DNA of 64,000 nucleotides from Polynucleobacter sp. AP-Sving-400A-A2. GTDB lineage: Bacteria; Pseudomonadota; Gammaproteobacteria; Burkholderiales; Burkholderiaceae. The stretch's first letter is position 1, and every line of letters begins with the position of its first letter. A program made the position numbers and the translations under genes. Where the stretch lies: positions 682,001 to 746,000 of the forward strand of contig NZ_CP061312.1 in the NCBI RefSeq assembly GCF_018688155.1. The letters run 5' to 3'. The notes below the pieces were generated by a model. The model saw only the letters and a list, made by a program, of their open reading frames with translations, made no database searches and was not told where the DNA came from. Shown here piece by piece: positions 41,821-50,904 of this stretch.

Positions 41821-42731
41821 GTAATAACTCCAACCCAAATTACTTTCGTCTTGGCATTTTTGTTCTCGCGGCAATCGGTGCATTACTCACCGTGATCTTG
41901 ATCTTTGGCTCAGGGCAGTTTTTTAAAAAATCATTCATAGTCGAAACCTATGTCAAGCAATCAGTGACGGGCTTAGATGCTGGTGCAGCAGTCCGCTTTC
42001 GGGGTGTCAAGATTGGGCAGGTGACGATGATTGCTCTATCGGGTGACTTGTACGAAAAGGAAGTCCCGATGGTGCAGAAGCAAGAGTATGTCGTTGTGAG
42101 AATGCAAATCTATGGTGATGCTATTGAGAAAAGTCACCTTGAAACATTTATTAAAGATAACTTACGTGCGCGCATACGGTCGATGGGCATTACCGGTGTA
42201 AATTATGTTGAGCTAGATTTTTATCCAAGTGCTACCCAATACACCGCCTTGCCTTACCCATGGACGCCCGAGTATGCAGTTGTCCCTTCAATGCCCAATC
42301 AGGCGGATGAAATTATTTCAGGTGTTCAAAAGTTGATTGGTGCTCTTAACGGTTTGGATGTTGAGGGAACTCAGAAGAAGTTTGATGCCTTATTGGGTAA
42401 TCTGAATCAATTAATAGGTGGCGATGGTAAAAATAATGCGGGTCTGATTAATTCAGTTCAAGACCTCAATATCTTGTTGGATCGAATTGCTAAAGTCACC
42501 GATAAAGATCAACTTAATATTCTGATGCGTGAATTAGTTGCCACTATGGTTTCTTTGCGTCAAACCGTCACTAGCGTTCAGGGTGACACCACTGCAACCT
42601 TGGAGAATCTGCGTCAGGCTAGTGAACAGTTAAATGAATTTACCCGTGTTGCCAGTCAATCACCGTCTACTCTGATTTGGGGTGAGCCACCTGCACGTAT
42701 TACGCCTCCAATGAATGGAGTCCAAAAATGA
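41817..42731 (+). CDS. MCE-domain lipid-binding protein (MlaD-like)
   Basis: 304 aa. One N-terminal membrane anchor (FRLGIFVLAAIGALLTVILIFGSG, about 9-32) is followed by one MCE domain (VETYVKQSVTGLDAGAAVRFRGVKIGQVTMIAL...RIRSMGITGVNYVELDF, about 41-135). A long helical C-terminal part (about 160-290), rich in Leu heptads, resembles the tail of PqiB/LetB-like or Pseudomonas-type MCE proteins that form a tunnel or needle. Single MCE domain and long helical tail together suggest a hexamer spanning part of the periplasm (inference). Confidence 0.92.
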   Translation: MSNNSNPNYFRLGIFVLAAIGALLTVILIFGSGQFFKKSFIVETYVKQSVTGLDAGAAVRFRGVKIGQVTMIALSGDLYEKEVPMVQKQEYVVVRMQIYGDAIEKSHLETFIKDNLRARIRSMGITGVNYVELDFYPSATQYTALPYPWTPEYAVVPSMPNQADEIISGVQKLIGALNGLDVEGTQKKFDALLGNLNQLIGGDGKNNAGLINSVQDLNILLDRIAKVTDKDQLNILMRELVATMVSLRQTVTSVQGDTTATLENLRQASEQLNEFTRVASQSPSTLIWGEPPARITPPMNGVQK

Positions 42732-43384
42732 GAATGCAGATGATGAAGAATTTACGCCTCACTAAGCTTGCTGCTTTATTACTAATCATTACAGCCTTAA
42801 GCGCATGCTCATTACCCAAAAGACCAGCATTAGAGACCAGCAGTTGGATGCTCGCCCCAGAGCGTACTGGCGCCCCCTATAAGCCGCGAAGTGATTTGTG
42901 GCTCAAGATGGGTTCATCATCTACAACGCCACCTTTTGATGGTAAGTCTTTGGTTTATCGCTTGGGTGATCAGCGCTATGAAAAGGATTTTTATAATACG
43001 TATTCTGCTTTACCAAATGAAATGGTCGGTAACGCAACACGTCAGTGGTTGAATAATGCCCAGATCTTCTCTATGACCGTAGGTCAGGGTAATAGTTTCT
43101 TTCCGTATTACATTTTGCAGACATCGATAGAAGAGTTCTACGGTGATTACCGGGTTCGTCCAGAGGCTGTTGTTACGATTGAATTTTTCCTTACTGCAAC
43201 TGATCCCCAAAAGCGCAATCCGGTGATTGGTAAAAACCGTTATACCAAGAGAGTTGCACTTAAAGACAGCACTCCTCAGGCATTGGTGCAAGGCCAGCAG
43301 GAAGCCTTGGCACAAATTTTGAAAGAGTATGAGGTGGTACTTTATAAGTACGCTGGTAATCTGCCTCCACCTTTAGGGCAGTAG
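42728..43384 (+). CDS. ABC-type transport auxiliary lipoprotein (PqiC/YmbA-like)
   Basis: 218 aa lipoprotein: signal peptide TKLAALLLIITALSAC with lipobox LSAC (Cys at about 27). The rest (LVYRLGDQRYEKDFYNTYSALPNEMVGNATRQWL...) is the ABC_trans_aux domain, usually held in the outer membrane as the partner of MCE systems. It overlaps the MCE gene by four bases and closes the four-gene operon permease-ATPase-MCE-lipoprotein. Confidence 0.88.
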   Translation: MRMQMMKNLRLTKLAALLLIITALSACSLPKRPALETSSWMLAPERTGAPYKPRSDLWLKMGSSSTTPPFDGKSLVYRLGDQRYEKDFYNTYSALPNEMVGNATRQWLNNAQIFSMTVGQGNSFFPYYILQTSIEEFYGDYRVRPEAVVTIEFFLTATDPQKRNPVIGKNRYTKRVALKDSTPQALVQGQQEALAQILKEYEVVLYKYAGNLPPPLGQ

Positions 43385-43426
43385 GCAATTTAGAATGACA
43401 ACATCTATAAAAATATTGGAGAAGAC

Positions 43427-44212
43427 ATGGATTTAGGGCTCAAAGGTAAGGTTGCATTAGTGATGGCATCTAGCCGGGGTTTAGGTCAGGCGATGGCCGT
43501 TTCCTTGGCGCGTGAGGGCGTCAAAGTGGCGGTGACTGGCCGTAATCCGGAGGGATTAAAAAAATCGGTTGAAATGATTGAGGCTGCGGGTGGAAAAGCC
43601 TTAGCTTTGAGCTGGGATCTTTCTGATACATCCCTGATCGATAGCTTGGTGAGTAAGGTGGAGAAAGAACTGGGCCCGATTGATATCTTGGTAAACAACA
43701 CCGGTGGACCTCCACCGACATTAGCGGCAGGACAAGATCCCGCTTTGTGGCAAAAGAGTTTTAACGATATGGTGCTATCACTCATCAGCATTACCGATCG
43801 AGTTCTGCCAGGAATGCGTCAACGTAAATGGGGTCGCATTATTACGAGTACCACTTCAGGTGCCATTGCCCCGATTAAAAATCTAGCGATCTCCAACACC
43901 TTGCGTGCCGCATTACTAGCTTGGTCTAAAACCTTGGCGGCAGAAGTGGCAGCCGATGGCATTACTGTGAATGTAATCATGCCGGGTCGTGTGGCAACCG
44001 ATCGCCTCCGACAGTTGGACGAAGCACGTGCCCAACGTGAAAATGTGAGCTATGACTCGGTTGTTCAAGCTAGCTTGAGACAAATTCCGATGGGACGTTA
44101 TGGTGATCCACAGGAGTATGGAGATACTGCAGCCTTTCTGGCCAGTCAAAATGCCTCCTTCATCACTGGGTCAGTGATTCGTGTGGATGGCGGTCAGATT
44201 CAGGCGATCTAA
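43427..44212 (+). CDS. Short-chain dehydrogenase/reductase
   Basis: 261 aa SDR. NAD(P)-binding ASSRGLGQAMAVSLAREG (about 14-31); NNTGGPPP replaces the usual NNAG; the catalytic Ser is in TSTTSGAI, but the YxxxK site reads SNTLRAALLAWSK, where Tyr is replaced (N-T-L-R-A). This PPPT-containing subgroup (3-oxoacyl-ACP reductase-like) often lacks the classical Tyr, so the activity is doubtful. C-terminal substrate part ends ASFITGSVIRVDGGQIQAI. GGAGAAG precedes the start. No partner gene is seen. Confidence 0.87.
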   Translation: MDLGLKGKVALVMASSRGLGQAMAVSLAREGVKVAVTGRNPEGLKKSVEMIEAAGGKALALSWDLSDTSLIDSLVSKVEKELGPIDILVNNTGGPPPTLAAGQDPALWQKSFNDMVLSLISITDRVLPGMRQRKWGRIITSTTSGAIAPIKNLAISNTLRAALLAWSKTLAAEVAADGITVNVIMPGRVATDRLRQLDEARAQRENVSYDSVVQASLRQIPMGRYGDPQEYGDTAAFLASQNASFITGSVIRVDGGQIQAI

Positions 44213-44216
44213 AGCA

Positions 44217-46694
44217 GTGTTAAGTAGCTTTCTACGGGCCATTCAGCGAGACCTACGCTCTAGTGAGCTAGTAACACTATTGGTCGCGCTGACGCTCTCT
44301 GTAGCTGCCTTATCGAGCGTCAGCTTCTTAGCCGACCGAATGCAGCGGGCCTTTCAGTTCGATGCTCGCCAGCTGCTTGCTGCGGATCTGTTGCTCGTTG
44401 CTGATCAAGCTCTGCCTGAGCGCTTCATTCAGCAAGCCAAGAGACTCCAGCTGAGCTCAGCTCAAACGATTGTCTTTCCGAGTATGGCCACGGTAGGGTC
44501 GCAAAGTAAGCTGGCTTCCCTTAAAGCGGTAAGTTCTTCCTATCCCCTGAGAGGCTCTTTACAGGTATCACCTTCATCAGTTAGCTCAACTCCACCAGCA
44601 GGTTCGGTCTGGGTGGATCCGGCAATGCTCAGTGCGCTAAAGGCAAAAGTCGGTGATCCGATGTTATTGGGTGATAAGACATTCCTCATTAGCGGTATCT
44701 TGGAGCGCGAACTTGACCGAGGCGCTGGCTTTATGAACTTCGCACCCCGCGTCATGATGTCGCTGGACGATTTACCAGCTACCGGCCTGATTGGTCTGGG
44801 CAGCCGCGTGACCTATCGACTTCTTTTAGCCGGAAATGATTCAGCGATCTCTGACTATGAGCAATGGGCTGCGCAATCGATTCAATCCGAAGGGCTTAGG
44901 GGATTACGTATCGAGACTTTGGAGAATGCTCAGCCTGTCATGCGTAAAACTCTCGAGCGGGCAGAGCGCTTCTTATCATTGGTTGCCTTACTGACAGCCA
45001 TGGTGGCTGCGGTAGCAATTGCCTTGTCAGCGCGTCGCTATGTCTTAAAGCAGGCTGATGTTTGCGCTGTTATGAAATGCCTTGGCGCAAGCCAAAAGAC
45101 TATCCTAGTAAACCAAGTCAAGATATTGGGTGCTCTGTGTATATCGGCTGCTGTGATGGGCGCTGCGATTGCTTATGGCGTTCAAGAGATATTGATTGGG
45201 ATCTTGGGTAATTTACTAGTTGCCAATCTACCCGCACTCTCACTCTGGCCCTTAGTCTGGAGTATTTTGTTTTCCTCGTGCCTATTAATTGGTTTTGCTG
45301 GTCCGCCCCTATTTAGTTTAGTCATGATTTCACCGGTACGACTGATTCGTAAAGAGTTGGGTTCGGTAAACATCAAGGTGTTGTGGGTTGCACTTTTTGG
45401 ATTGAGTACTTGTCTTGTCTTGATCGCGTTTGCAGCTCAAGATTGGAAGCTGGCCTCTTGGGTTGCCGCAAGCTTTGGCTCAGCTATTGTGGTCTTTGCC
45501 GTAGTTTCTTGGTTGTGCCTAAGCTTACTTAAAATCGTATTTACAAGGTGGAGTAGTCACAGCTTCGCATTACGTTTTGCACTGACAGTACAAGCACGTC
45601 GCTCTGGCTTCGCAGTCATGCAAATTACGGCGCTAGGTATTGCTTTGATGGCCTTATTACTTATCCTATTGCTCCGACAAGATTTATTGGCTACCTGGCA
45701 GGGTAATATCCCAGTCGATGCGCCCAATCGCTTCATGATTAACGTTCAGGAAGATCAAAAGCCTAGCATCACTCGCTCACTGCTGGATGCGGGAGTAGCA
45801 AAGCCGAGCTTTAGCCCGATGGTTCGTGCGCGCTTAGTGGAAGTCAATGGAAAGTCTATTGGACCCAATGACTACATTGATGAAAATGCACGCCGCTTAG
45901 TTGATCGAGAATTTAATCTCTCATACACCGAGCAGTTGCCTGAAGGTAATCGGATTACTTCCGGCAAGTGGCTTGAAGGGAGTACGCCGCAAGTTTCCTT
46001 GGAGGTGGGAATTGCAAAGACTTTGAAGTTAAAGCTGGGCGATCAAATGACCTTTGAGCTTGCCGGTGAAAAAGTCACAGCGCCCATTACTTCTTTACGT
46101 AAGTTGGATTGGAGCTCGATGAAAGTGAATTTCTTTGTCATCATGCCGCCTGCAATGCTCGCAGAGATGCCCCAGTCTTGGATTACCTCGTATTACCAAG
46201 GCACCGCAATTGAAGGTTTGGATTATCAACTTGCACAGGCCTATCCTAATCTCACCATCGTGGATGTGGGGACATCGCTAAAGCAGATACAAGATGTACT
46301 AGATCGACTGTCTTCTGTATTAGGTCTCTTGTTTGCCTTCACGATTGCGGCAGCGATTTTAGTTTTAGTAGCTGCGATAGCGGCAACACAAGATGAGCGT
46401 TTCAGGAGCGCGGCCTTGTTAAAGGCAGTGGGTGCGTCGCGCTATCTACTGGGGAAGATTGCATTATCTGAGCTGCTGATTATTGGAGTGCTGGCAGGAG
46501 CTTTAGCTGGACTCGCTGCTGGAATTGCAGCATGGGCGCTTGGCCGTTTTGTGCTGGAGATTGAGTTCAATGCATTTGGGCAGTCTCTAGCGATGGGTAT
46601 CGGCTTTGGGGTAACTGCTTGCCTGCTAGCGGGTTATCGCTTTCAGAGAAGAATTCAAACTGCTACTGCAATGGAATGTTTACGTGAAACTTAG
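44217..46694 (+). CDS. FtsX-like ABC permease, YbbP type
   Basis: 825 aa from GTG 44217, 4 bp after the SDR stop; an in-frame ATG at 44187 lies inside the SDR gene. The N-terminal membrane segment (LVTLLVALTLSVAALSSVSFLA) leads to a periplasmic domain, then two FtsX-type permease blocks (near residues 255-430 and again about 700-820: LLFAFTIAAAILVLVAAIAATQDERFRSAALLKAVGASR). The arrangement is that of YbbP-like lipoprotein/lipid export permeases. The usual ATPase partner (YbbA-like) is not adjacent. Confidence 0.87.
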   Translation: MLSSFLRAIQRDLRSSELVTLLVALTLSVAALSSVSFLADRMQRAFQFDARQLLAADLLLVADQALPERFIQQAKRLQLSSAQTIVFPSMATVGSQSKLASLKAVSSSYPLRGSLQVSPSSVSSTPPAGSVWVDPAMLSALKAKVGDPMLLGDKTFLISGILERELDRGAGFMNFAPRVMMSLDDLPATGLIGLGSRVTYRLLLAGNDSAISDYEQWAAQSIQSEGLRGLRIETLENAQPVMRKTLERAERFLSLVALLTAMVAAVAIALSARRYVLKQADVCAVMKCLGASQKTILVNQVKILGALCISAAVMGAAIAYGVQEILIGILGNLLVANLPALSLWPLVWSILFSSCLLIGFAGPPLFSLVMISPVRLIRKELGSVNIKVLWVALFGLSTCLVLIAFAAQDWKLASWVAASFGSAIVVFAVVSWLCLSLLKIVFTRWSSHSFALRFALTVQARRSGFAVMQITALGIALMALLLILLLRQDLLATWQGNIPVDAPNRFMINVQEDQKPSITRSLLDAGVAKPSFSPMVRARLVEVNGKSIGPNDYIDENARRLVDREFNLSYTEQLPEGNRITSGKWLEGSTPQVSLEVGIAKTLKLKLGDQMTFELAGEKVTAPITSLRKLDWSSMKVNFFVIMPPAMLAEMPQSWITSYYQGTAIEGLDYQLAQAYPNLTIVDVGTSLKQIQDVLDRLSSVLGLLFAFTIAAAILVLVAAIAATQDERFRSAALLKAVGASRYLLGKIALSELLIIGVLAGALAGLAAGIAAWALGRFVLEIEFNAFGQSLAMGIGFGVTACLLAGYRFQRRIQTATAMECLRET

Positions 46695-47230
46695 TTCAGT
46701 TTAACTAAGTTTTTCGGTAATTCCACTAAGCGCGTTCCACTAAAGCGGTCTGGCAGACTTTGACGCATTGAAGGTTTAACGCGATCCAAGTAAATACTCA
46801 GTGGCCACAAAAATAAAGCCACCGCAAATAGCATTTCAATAATTTGCCATCTTTGCAGATCGAACAGCCACTGCAAAATCACGCAAGGCACCAGCCACAA
46901 AGATCCAAAAAAATAACGCCAAATCGCTTGCTTACGAGTTAGGCTATAGCCGCCTGGACCAACCATGCGCACTCGCCATGTTTGCATTGCCAGGGTCTGC
47001 CCCGACTTAGTCCAGTACCAAATAAAGTAAACGCCTAGAACAGCATAGAGATAAAGGAAGGTAAGCCAACTGGGGAGGGATACACCAAACAGAATACCCA
47101 ATCCCAAATTGGGAAGCAGGAAGGTGAGAGCGATGACGCCCAACAAAACCAATTGCTCATACAGAATGCAAGAGACCCGTCGCCAAAACTGGGGAGCAGG
47201 GAGTAGGTTTAATTCAGCGGGGCTAATCAC
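46691..47230 (-). CDS. RDD family membrane protein
   Basis: 179 aa with three to four membrane segments. The RDD core begins FWRRVSCILYEQLVLLGVIAL, where the family's R-D-D acidic pair is modified to RR...YE, and continues with WYWTKSGQTLAMQTWRVRMVG, the typical GQTLGMxxxxxR motif. Function of RDD proteins is not settled (some act as ion antiporters). It is the last gene of the sigma factor operon and overlaps the permease gene end by 4 bp on the other strand. Confidence 0.87.
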   Translation of the reverse strand: MISPAELNLLPAPQFWRRVSCILYEQLVLLGVIALTFLLPNLGLGILFGVSLPSWLTFLYLYAVLGVYFIWYWTKSGQTLAMQTWRVRMVGPGGYSLTRKQAIWRYFFGSLWLVPCVILQWLFDLQRWQIIEMLFAVALFLWPLSIYLDRVKPSMRQSLPDRFSGTRLVELPKNLVKLN

Positions 47231-47233
47231 GAC

Positions 47234-47866
47234 TTACGGATTGCTTAAGCCGCTATCGGGGCTACTGTTCGTTGCAGGAGGCTCTGAAGCAGGAGCGCTG
47301 CTGGCTGTTGGAGGCGGTGCTAAGTTCGATTGTTGTTTAATCGGATGCTGTTGCAATGTAGGTGCACTTACAGCCGTAGGCTTTTTCTTATTGACCTCTG
47401 CTTGAGCTAGCTTCTTCTTTTGCTCATCACTCAGTTTTTGATAGGCACTCCAAGCCTCAGCTTTTTTTTCAGCGGGGAACTTGAGACTGCTTAAATAGTT
47501 TTCGCGTGCAATGCGGCGGTCTTTTTGAGAGAGCTTAGACCAGCCCGTCATGCGGGACTGCAGTCGCTGTTGATCAGCTTCACTCATCTTAGGATACAGA
47601 TTAGCAACTTGTATCCATTTTTTACGACTGTCTGGGAGCATGTAGTCCCAATCGTCTTCCAGTGGAGCGAGGATTTTTTGTTGCCCTGGTTTAAGGCTCT
47701 CCCAAGTGCCATCTGGTTTTTTCTCTGGGATGCCAGTAGTTTTTCCATGGCCTGCTGCCGATGTTTGGGCAAATGCGTCTGAGCTTGGTGCCGATCCTAG
47801 GGCGCCAATCACTAGCATCATGCTGATGCTCAGTGAAGCGCTCAAGGACCGTAGATTTTTTAGCAT
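47234..47866 (-). CDS. Exported DUF3106 protein
   Basis: 210 aa with a signal peptide (SLSASLSISMMLVIGALGSAPSSDAFA). DUF3106: WESLKPGQQKILAPLEDDWDYMLPDSRKKWIQVANLYPKMSEADQQRLQSRMTGWSKLSQKDRRIARENY, the usual repeated W...L...Q+ pattern, followed by a low-complexity Pro/Ala/Ser tail (about 160-210). The tail ends at the RDD gene start, 3 bp away. Uncharacterised periplasmic protein, regularly next to a sigma factor and a DUF3619 protein in Burkholderiales. Confidence 0.87.
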   Translation of the reverse strand: MLKNLRSLSASLSISMMLVIGALGSAPSSDAFAQTSAAGHGKTTGIPEKKPDGTWESLKPGQQKILAPLEDDWDYMLPDSRKKWIQVANLYPKMSEADQQRLQSRMTGWSKLSQKDRRIARENYLSSLKFPAEKKAEAWSAYQKLSDEQKKKLAQAEVNKKKPTAVSAPTLQQHPIKQQSNLAPPPTASSAPASEPPATNSSPDSGLSNP

Positions 47867-47892
47867 GCGCTAACTGTAGCTCGCTATGACAG

Positions 47893-48357
47893 TTAGGACG
47901 GAGTCTTGGCTGAGCTGAGGCTATCTTGATCTGATTCCGCCAAAGGACCGTTTTTGAGAAAGCCCAAAAAGCCGCTATCAGCATAAGCATCAGGTGGGAC
48001 ATCGTCAGTTAAGAGAGCGACATCGAGCTCAGCAATATCGTTGATGCGGGAATCTTGCTGCCATTGGGCGATGCCGATGAGACCGAATACTAGAACGGCC
48101 AATGGGGCAACCCAACCCACGTTATCCCAGAATGAGCGTGAACCATAAGACCAGTTCCCGCTAGAGCTCGCCAAAACATGCTGCGCAATACGCACTTTCT
48201 CTGGTTTTTTCACAGAAAGGGCTTTAAGGCGTGCTGAATAAAGGCGATCTTTGATCCCGGCTGGCAGGGATTGGGATCCTTGGCGGAGCAGGGCGGCAGC
48301 ATTCAGACCAAATTGATCTGATTCTGTTGTGCTAAGGATGTCTTCGTTGCGGTTCAC
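47893..48357 (-). CDS. DUF3619 family protein, possible anti-sigma-like membrane protein
   Basis: 154 aa. N-terminal cytoplasmic part (DQFGLNAAALLRQGSQSLPAGIKDRLYSARLKALS), then one membrane segment (VGWVAPLAVLVFGLIGIAQ, about 85-103), then a short acidic periplasmic tail with ELDVALLTDDVPPDAYADSGFLGFLK, a DUF3619 hallmark. The N-terminal helical part resembles anti-sigma ZAS-like domains only loosely. It overlaps the sigma factor gene by four bases, suggesting partnership. Confidence 0.88.
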   Translation of the reverse strand: MNRNEDILSTTESDQFGLNAAALLRQGSQSLPAGIKDRLYSARLKALSVKKPEKVRIAQHVLASSSGNWSYGSRSFWDNVGWVAPLAVLVFGLIGIAQWQQDSRINDIAELDVALLTDDVPPDAYADSGFLGFLKNGPLAESDQDSLSSAKTPS

Positions 48358-48923
48358 AGGGTAATTCCTTTTAATTTCAATGCTTTAGCTAGAGCCTGAG
48401 TGGCTCTTGAGCAGTGGGTTTTGACGCTTCCCTCGCTACATCTCATCGCAAGGGCAGTTTCAGTAATGCTCAGCTCATCCCAATAACGCATCAGGAAGGC
48501 TTCTCGTTGACGGGCAGGCAATTTTGATATTTCTGACTCTAAGGCCTTTAATAGCTGACTCCGTTCAAGCTTAAATGCACCATCTTGGTGAATTTCACTA
48601 TCATCTGGAGCTGAAAGTGACTCCAGGGGGTCAAAATCGTCACTTTCATCGGATTTCTTACCCATATTCGAGAACAGGGTGACCCAAGTATTACGAACTT
48701 TTTGACGCCTAAACCAGTCGTGAATGCGGTTTTGGAGAATTCTGGTGAAAACTAGAGGTAATTCAGCGGCAGGTCGATCGCCATACTTTTCAGCCAGTTT
48801 GATCATGGCATCCTGAACAATATCTAAGGCCGCATCGTCATCTCGCACAGCATAGACCGCTTGCTTGAAAGCGCGCTGCTCAACACTGCTCAGAAAGTCA
48901 GAAAGTTCTTGGGGTGAAGCCAT
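48354..48923 (-). CDS. ECF-type RNA polymerase sigma factor
   Basis: 189 aa. Region 2 reads FLSSVEQRAFKQAVYAVRDDDAALDIVQDAMIKLAEKYGDRP...VFTRILQNRIHDWFRRQK, and region 4 reads LESEISKLPARQREAFLMRYWDELSITETALAMRCSEGSVKTHCSRATQALAKAL with a clear helix-turn-helix. The linker contains a Ser/Asp-rich insertion (KKSDESDDFDPLESLSAPDDSE). First gene of the sigma-DUF3619-DUF3106-RDD operon, a Burkholderiales arrangement. Target promoters are unknown. Confidence 0.9.
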   Translation of the reverse strand: MASPQELSDFLSSVEQRAFKQAVYAVRDDDAALDIVQDAMIKLAEKYGDRPAAELPLVFTRILQNRIHDWFRRQKVRNTWVTLFSNMGKKSDESDDFDPLESLSAPDDSEIHQDGAFKLERSQLLKALESEISKLPARQREAFLMRYWDELSITETALAMRCSEGSVKTHCSRATQALAKALKLKGITL

Positions 48924-49015
48924 TCAGTAGATTAGACCTGAATCAGAGAGAATTCATCCATTTTAGGGGATTGCTATAGAATATAGGGCTTACTACCTAG
49001 AATCTCATTCAAGAA

Positions 49016-49120
49016 GTGGTTTTTTCCGGTAGCAGCGCCGTTCGAACTCGGGCCACAAGCAAGAGACAGAACAGACCAAACAATTTTTTGCCGAAAATTG
49101 CAAAGGACGAAAGAAAATGA
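49016..49120 (+). other. Possible leader ORF or conserved leader RNA before ilvB
   Basis: A GTG-initiated frame of 34 codons starts at 49016 and its stop TGA overlaps the ilvB ATG (ATGA). It is basic (VVFSGSSAVRTRATSKRQNRP...) without a branched-chain codon run, so a classic attenuation peptide is unlikely. The core 49025-49060 is visibly GC-richer than the surroundings. A TAGAAT -10-like element lies at 48977-48982. Confidence 0.3.
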
Positions 49121-50904
49121 ATACAAGCAGCGCCGAATTTTTAGCTTCTAAAGCTAACCAAGACACAACAAATACAAATCCCGCAGCAACTCCACCAGAA
49201 ATGATTGGTGCCGAGATGTTGGTGAAGGCCTTGCACAAAGAGGGTGTTGAATACGTTTGGGGTTACCCAGGTGGTTCCGTTCTCTTTATCTACGATGAAA
49301 TTTTTAAGCAGGACAAGTTTGAGCACATTCTGGTTCGTCATGAGCAAGCAGCTGTTCATGCGGCTGATGGCTATGCGCGCGCAACCGGTAAGGTTGGAGT
49401 TGCCCTAGTAACTTCAGGTCCTGGAGTAACCAATGCGGTTACCGGAATTGCGACTGCTTACACTGATTCAATCCCGATGGTGGTCATCAGCGGTAACGTA
49501 CCAACATACGCGATTGGTGAAGATGCTTTCCAAGAGGCCGATACCGTGGGTATTACTCGCCCAGTGGTTAAACACAACTTCTTGGTAAAAGATGTGAAAG
49601 ACCTCCCTTTAGTGATTAAGAAGGCTTTCCATATTGCGCAGACAGGTCGTCCAGGTCCAGTATTGATTGATATCCCTAAGGATGTATCTGCAGCCAAAGG
49701 ACCATTCGTCTACCCAGAAACATTGGAGATGCGTTCATACAACCCAGTAGTCAAGGGCCATAGTGGACAAATTCGTAAAGCGGTTTCTTTATTGCAAGAA
49801 GCTGAGCGCCCATTCATTTATACCGGTGGTGGCGTAATTTTGGCTGATGCCGCTCCAGAATTAAAAGAGTTTGCTGACTTGCTGGGTTATCCCGTTACCA
49901 ATACCTTAATGGGTCTTGGCGGCTTCCCAGGCACTAGCCCTCAGTTTGTGGGCATGCTTGGTATGCACGGTACGTATGAAGCTAATATGGCGATGCAGCA
50001 CAGCGATGTGTTGATTGCAGTTGGCGCACGTTTTGATGATCGTGTGATTGGTAATACTGCGCACTTCGCAAGTCATCCACGCAAGATTATTCATATTGAC
50101 ATCGATCCATCCGTGATTTCGAAGCGGGTGAAAGTGGATGTACCTATTGTTGGTAATCTCAAGGAAGTACTACAGGAGATGACTACTCAGCTCAAAGCTG
50201 CCGGCCCACGTAAGAATGACGCTAAGCTGGCGGCATGGTGGGCGCAGATTAATGAGTGGCGTAAAAAAGATTGCTTGAAATATGACGAAGCTTCCCAAAT
50301 CGTCAAGCCACAGTATGTTGTTCAGAAGCTGTGGGAACTCACTGGTGGTGATGCATTCATTACTTCTGACGTTGGTCAGCATCAAATGTGGGCTGCACAG
50401 TTCTACAAGTTCGATAAGCCACGTCGTTGGATTAACTCCGGCGGTCTAGGCACCATGGGTGTAGGTTTGCCATATGCCATGGGTATTAAGAAAGCATTCC
50501 CAGATAACGATGTATTCGCTATCACTGGCGAAGGCTCTATCCAGATGTGTATTCAAGAGCTTTCCACTTGCAAGCAATACAACACACCCGTGAAGATTGT
50601 GTCTTTGAATAATCGTTACCTCGGTATGGTTCGCCAATGGCAAGAGCTAACTTATAACAAGCGTTATTCCAGTTCATACATGGATTCATTGCCGGACTTC
50701 GTGAAGTTGGCAGAGGCCTTTGGGCATGTGGGTATGCGCATCGAAAAGAAGTCTGATGTTGAAGGTGCTCTCAAAGAAGCTATTCGTTTAAAAGATCGCA
50801 CCGTATTTATGGATTTCCAGACAGACCCAGAAGAAAACGTTTGGCCGATGGTTCAGGCAGGCAAAGGTATTACTGAAATGCTTTTGGGCAGCGAGGATCT
50901 CTAA
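49117..50904 (+). CDS. ilvB: Acetolactate synthase large (catalytic) subunit
   Basis: 595 aa. Forms acetolactate or acetohydroxybutyrate, the first common step to Val, Leu and Ile. ThDP enzyme: GYPGGSVLFIYDEI with the catalytic Glu near HEQAAVHAADGYARATGKVGVALVTSGPGVTN, FAD/central domain, and the ThDP-binding GEGSIQMCIQELSTCKQYNTPVKIVSLNNRYLGMVRQWQE. AAGGAC precedes the ATG. It overlaps ilvN start by one base (TAATG), and ilvN and ilvC follow in one operon. Confidence 0.96.
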   Translation: MNTSSAEFLASKANQDTTNTNPAATPPEMIGAEMLVKALHKEGVEYVWGYPGGSVLFIYDEIFKQDKFEHILVRHEQAAVHAADGYARATGKVGVALVTSGPGVTNAVTGIATAYTDSIPMVVISGNVPTYAIGEDAFQEADTVGITRPVVKHNFLVKDVKDLPLVIKKAFHIAQTGRPGPVLIDIPKDVSAAKGPFVYPETLEMRSYNPVVKGHSGQIRKAVSLLQEAERPFIYTGGGVILADAAPELKEFADLLGYPVTNTLMGLGGFPGTSPQFVGMLGMHGTYEANMAMQHSDVLIAVGARFDDRVIGNTAHFASHPRKIIHIDIDPSVISKRVKVDVPIVGNLKEVLQEMTTQLKAAGPRKNDAKLAAWWAQINEWRKKDCLKYDEASQIVKPQYVVQKLWELTGGDAFITSDVGQHQMWAAQFYKFDKPRRWINSGGLGTMGVGLPYAMGIKKAFPDNDVFAITGEGSIQMCIQELSTCKQYNTPVKIVSLNNRYLGMVRQWQELTYNKRYSSSYMDSLPDFVKLAEAFGHVGMRIEKKSDVEGALKEAIRLKDRTVFMDFQTDPEENVWPMVQAGKGITEMLLGSEDL

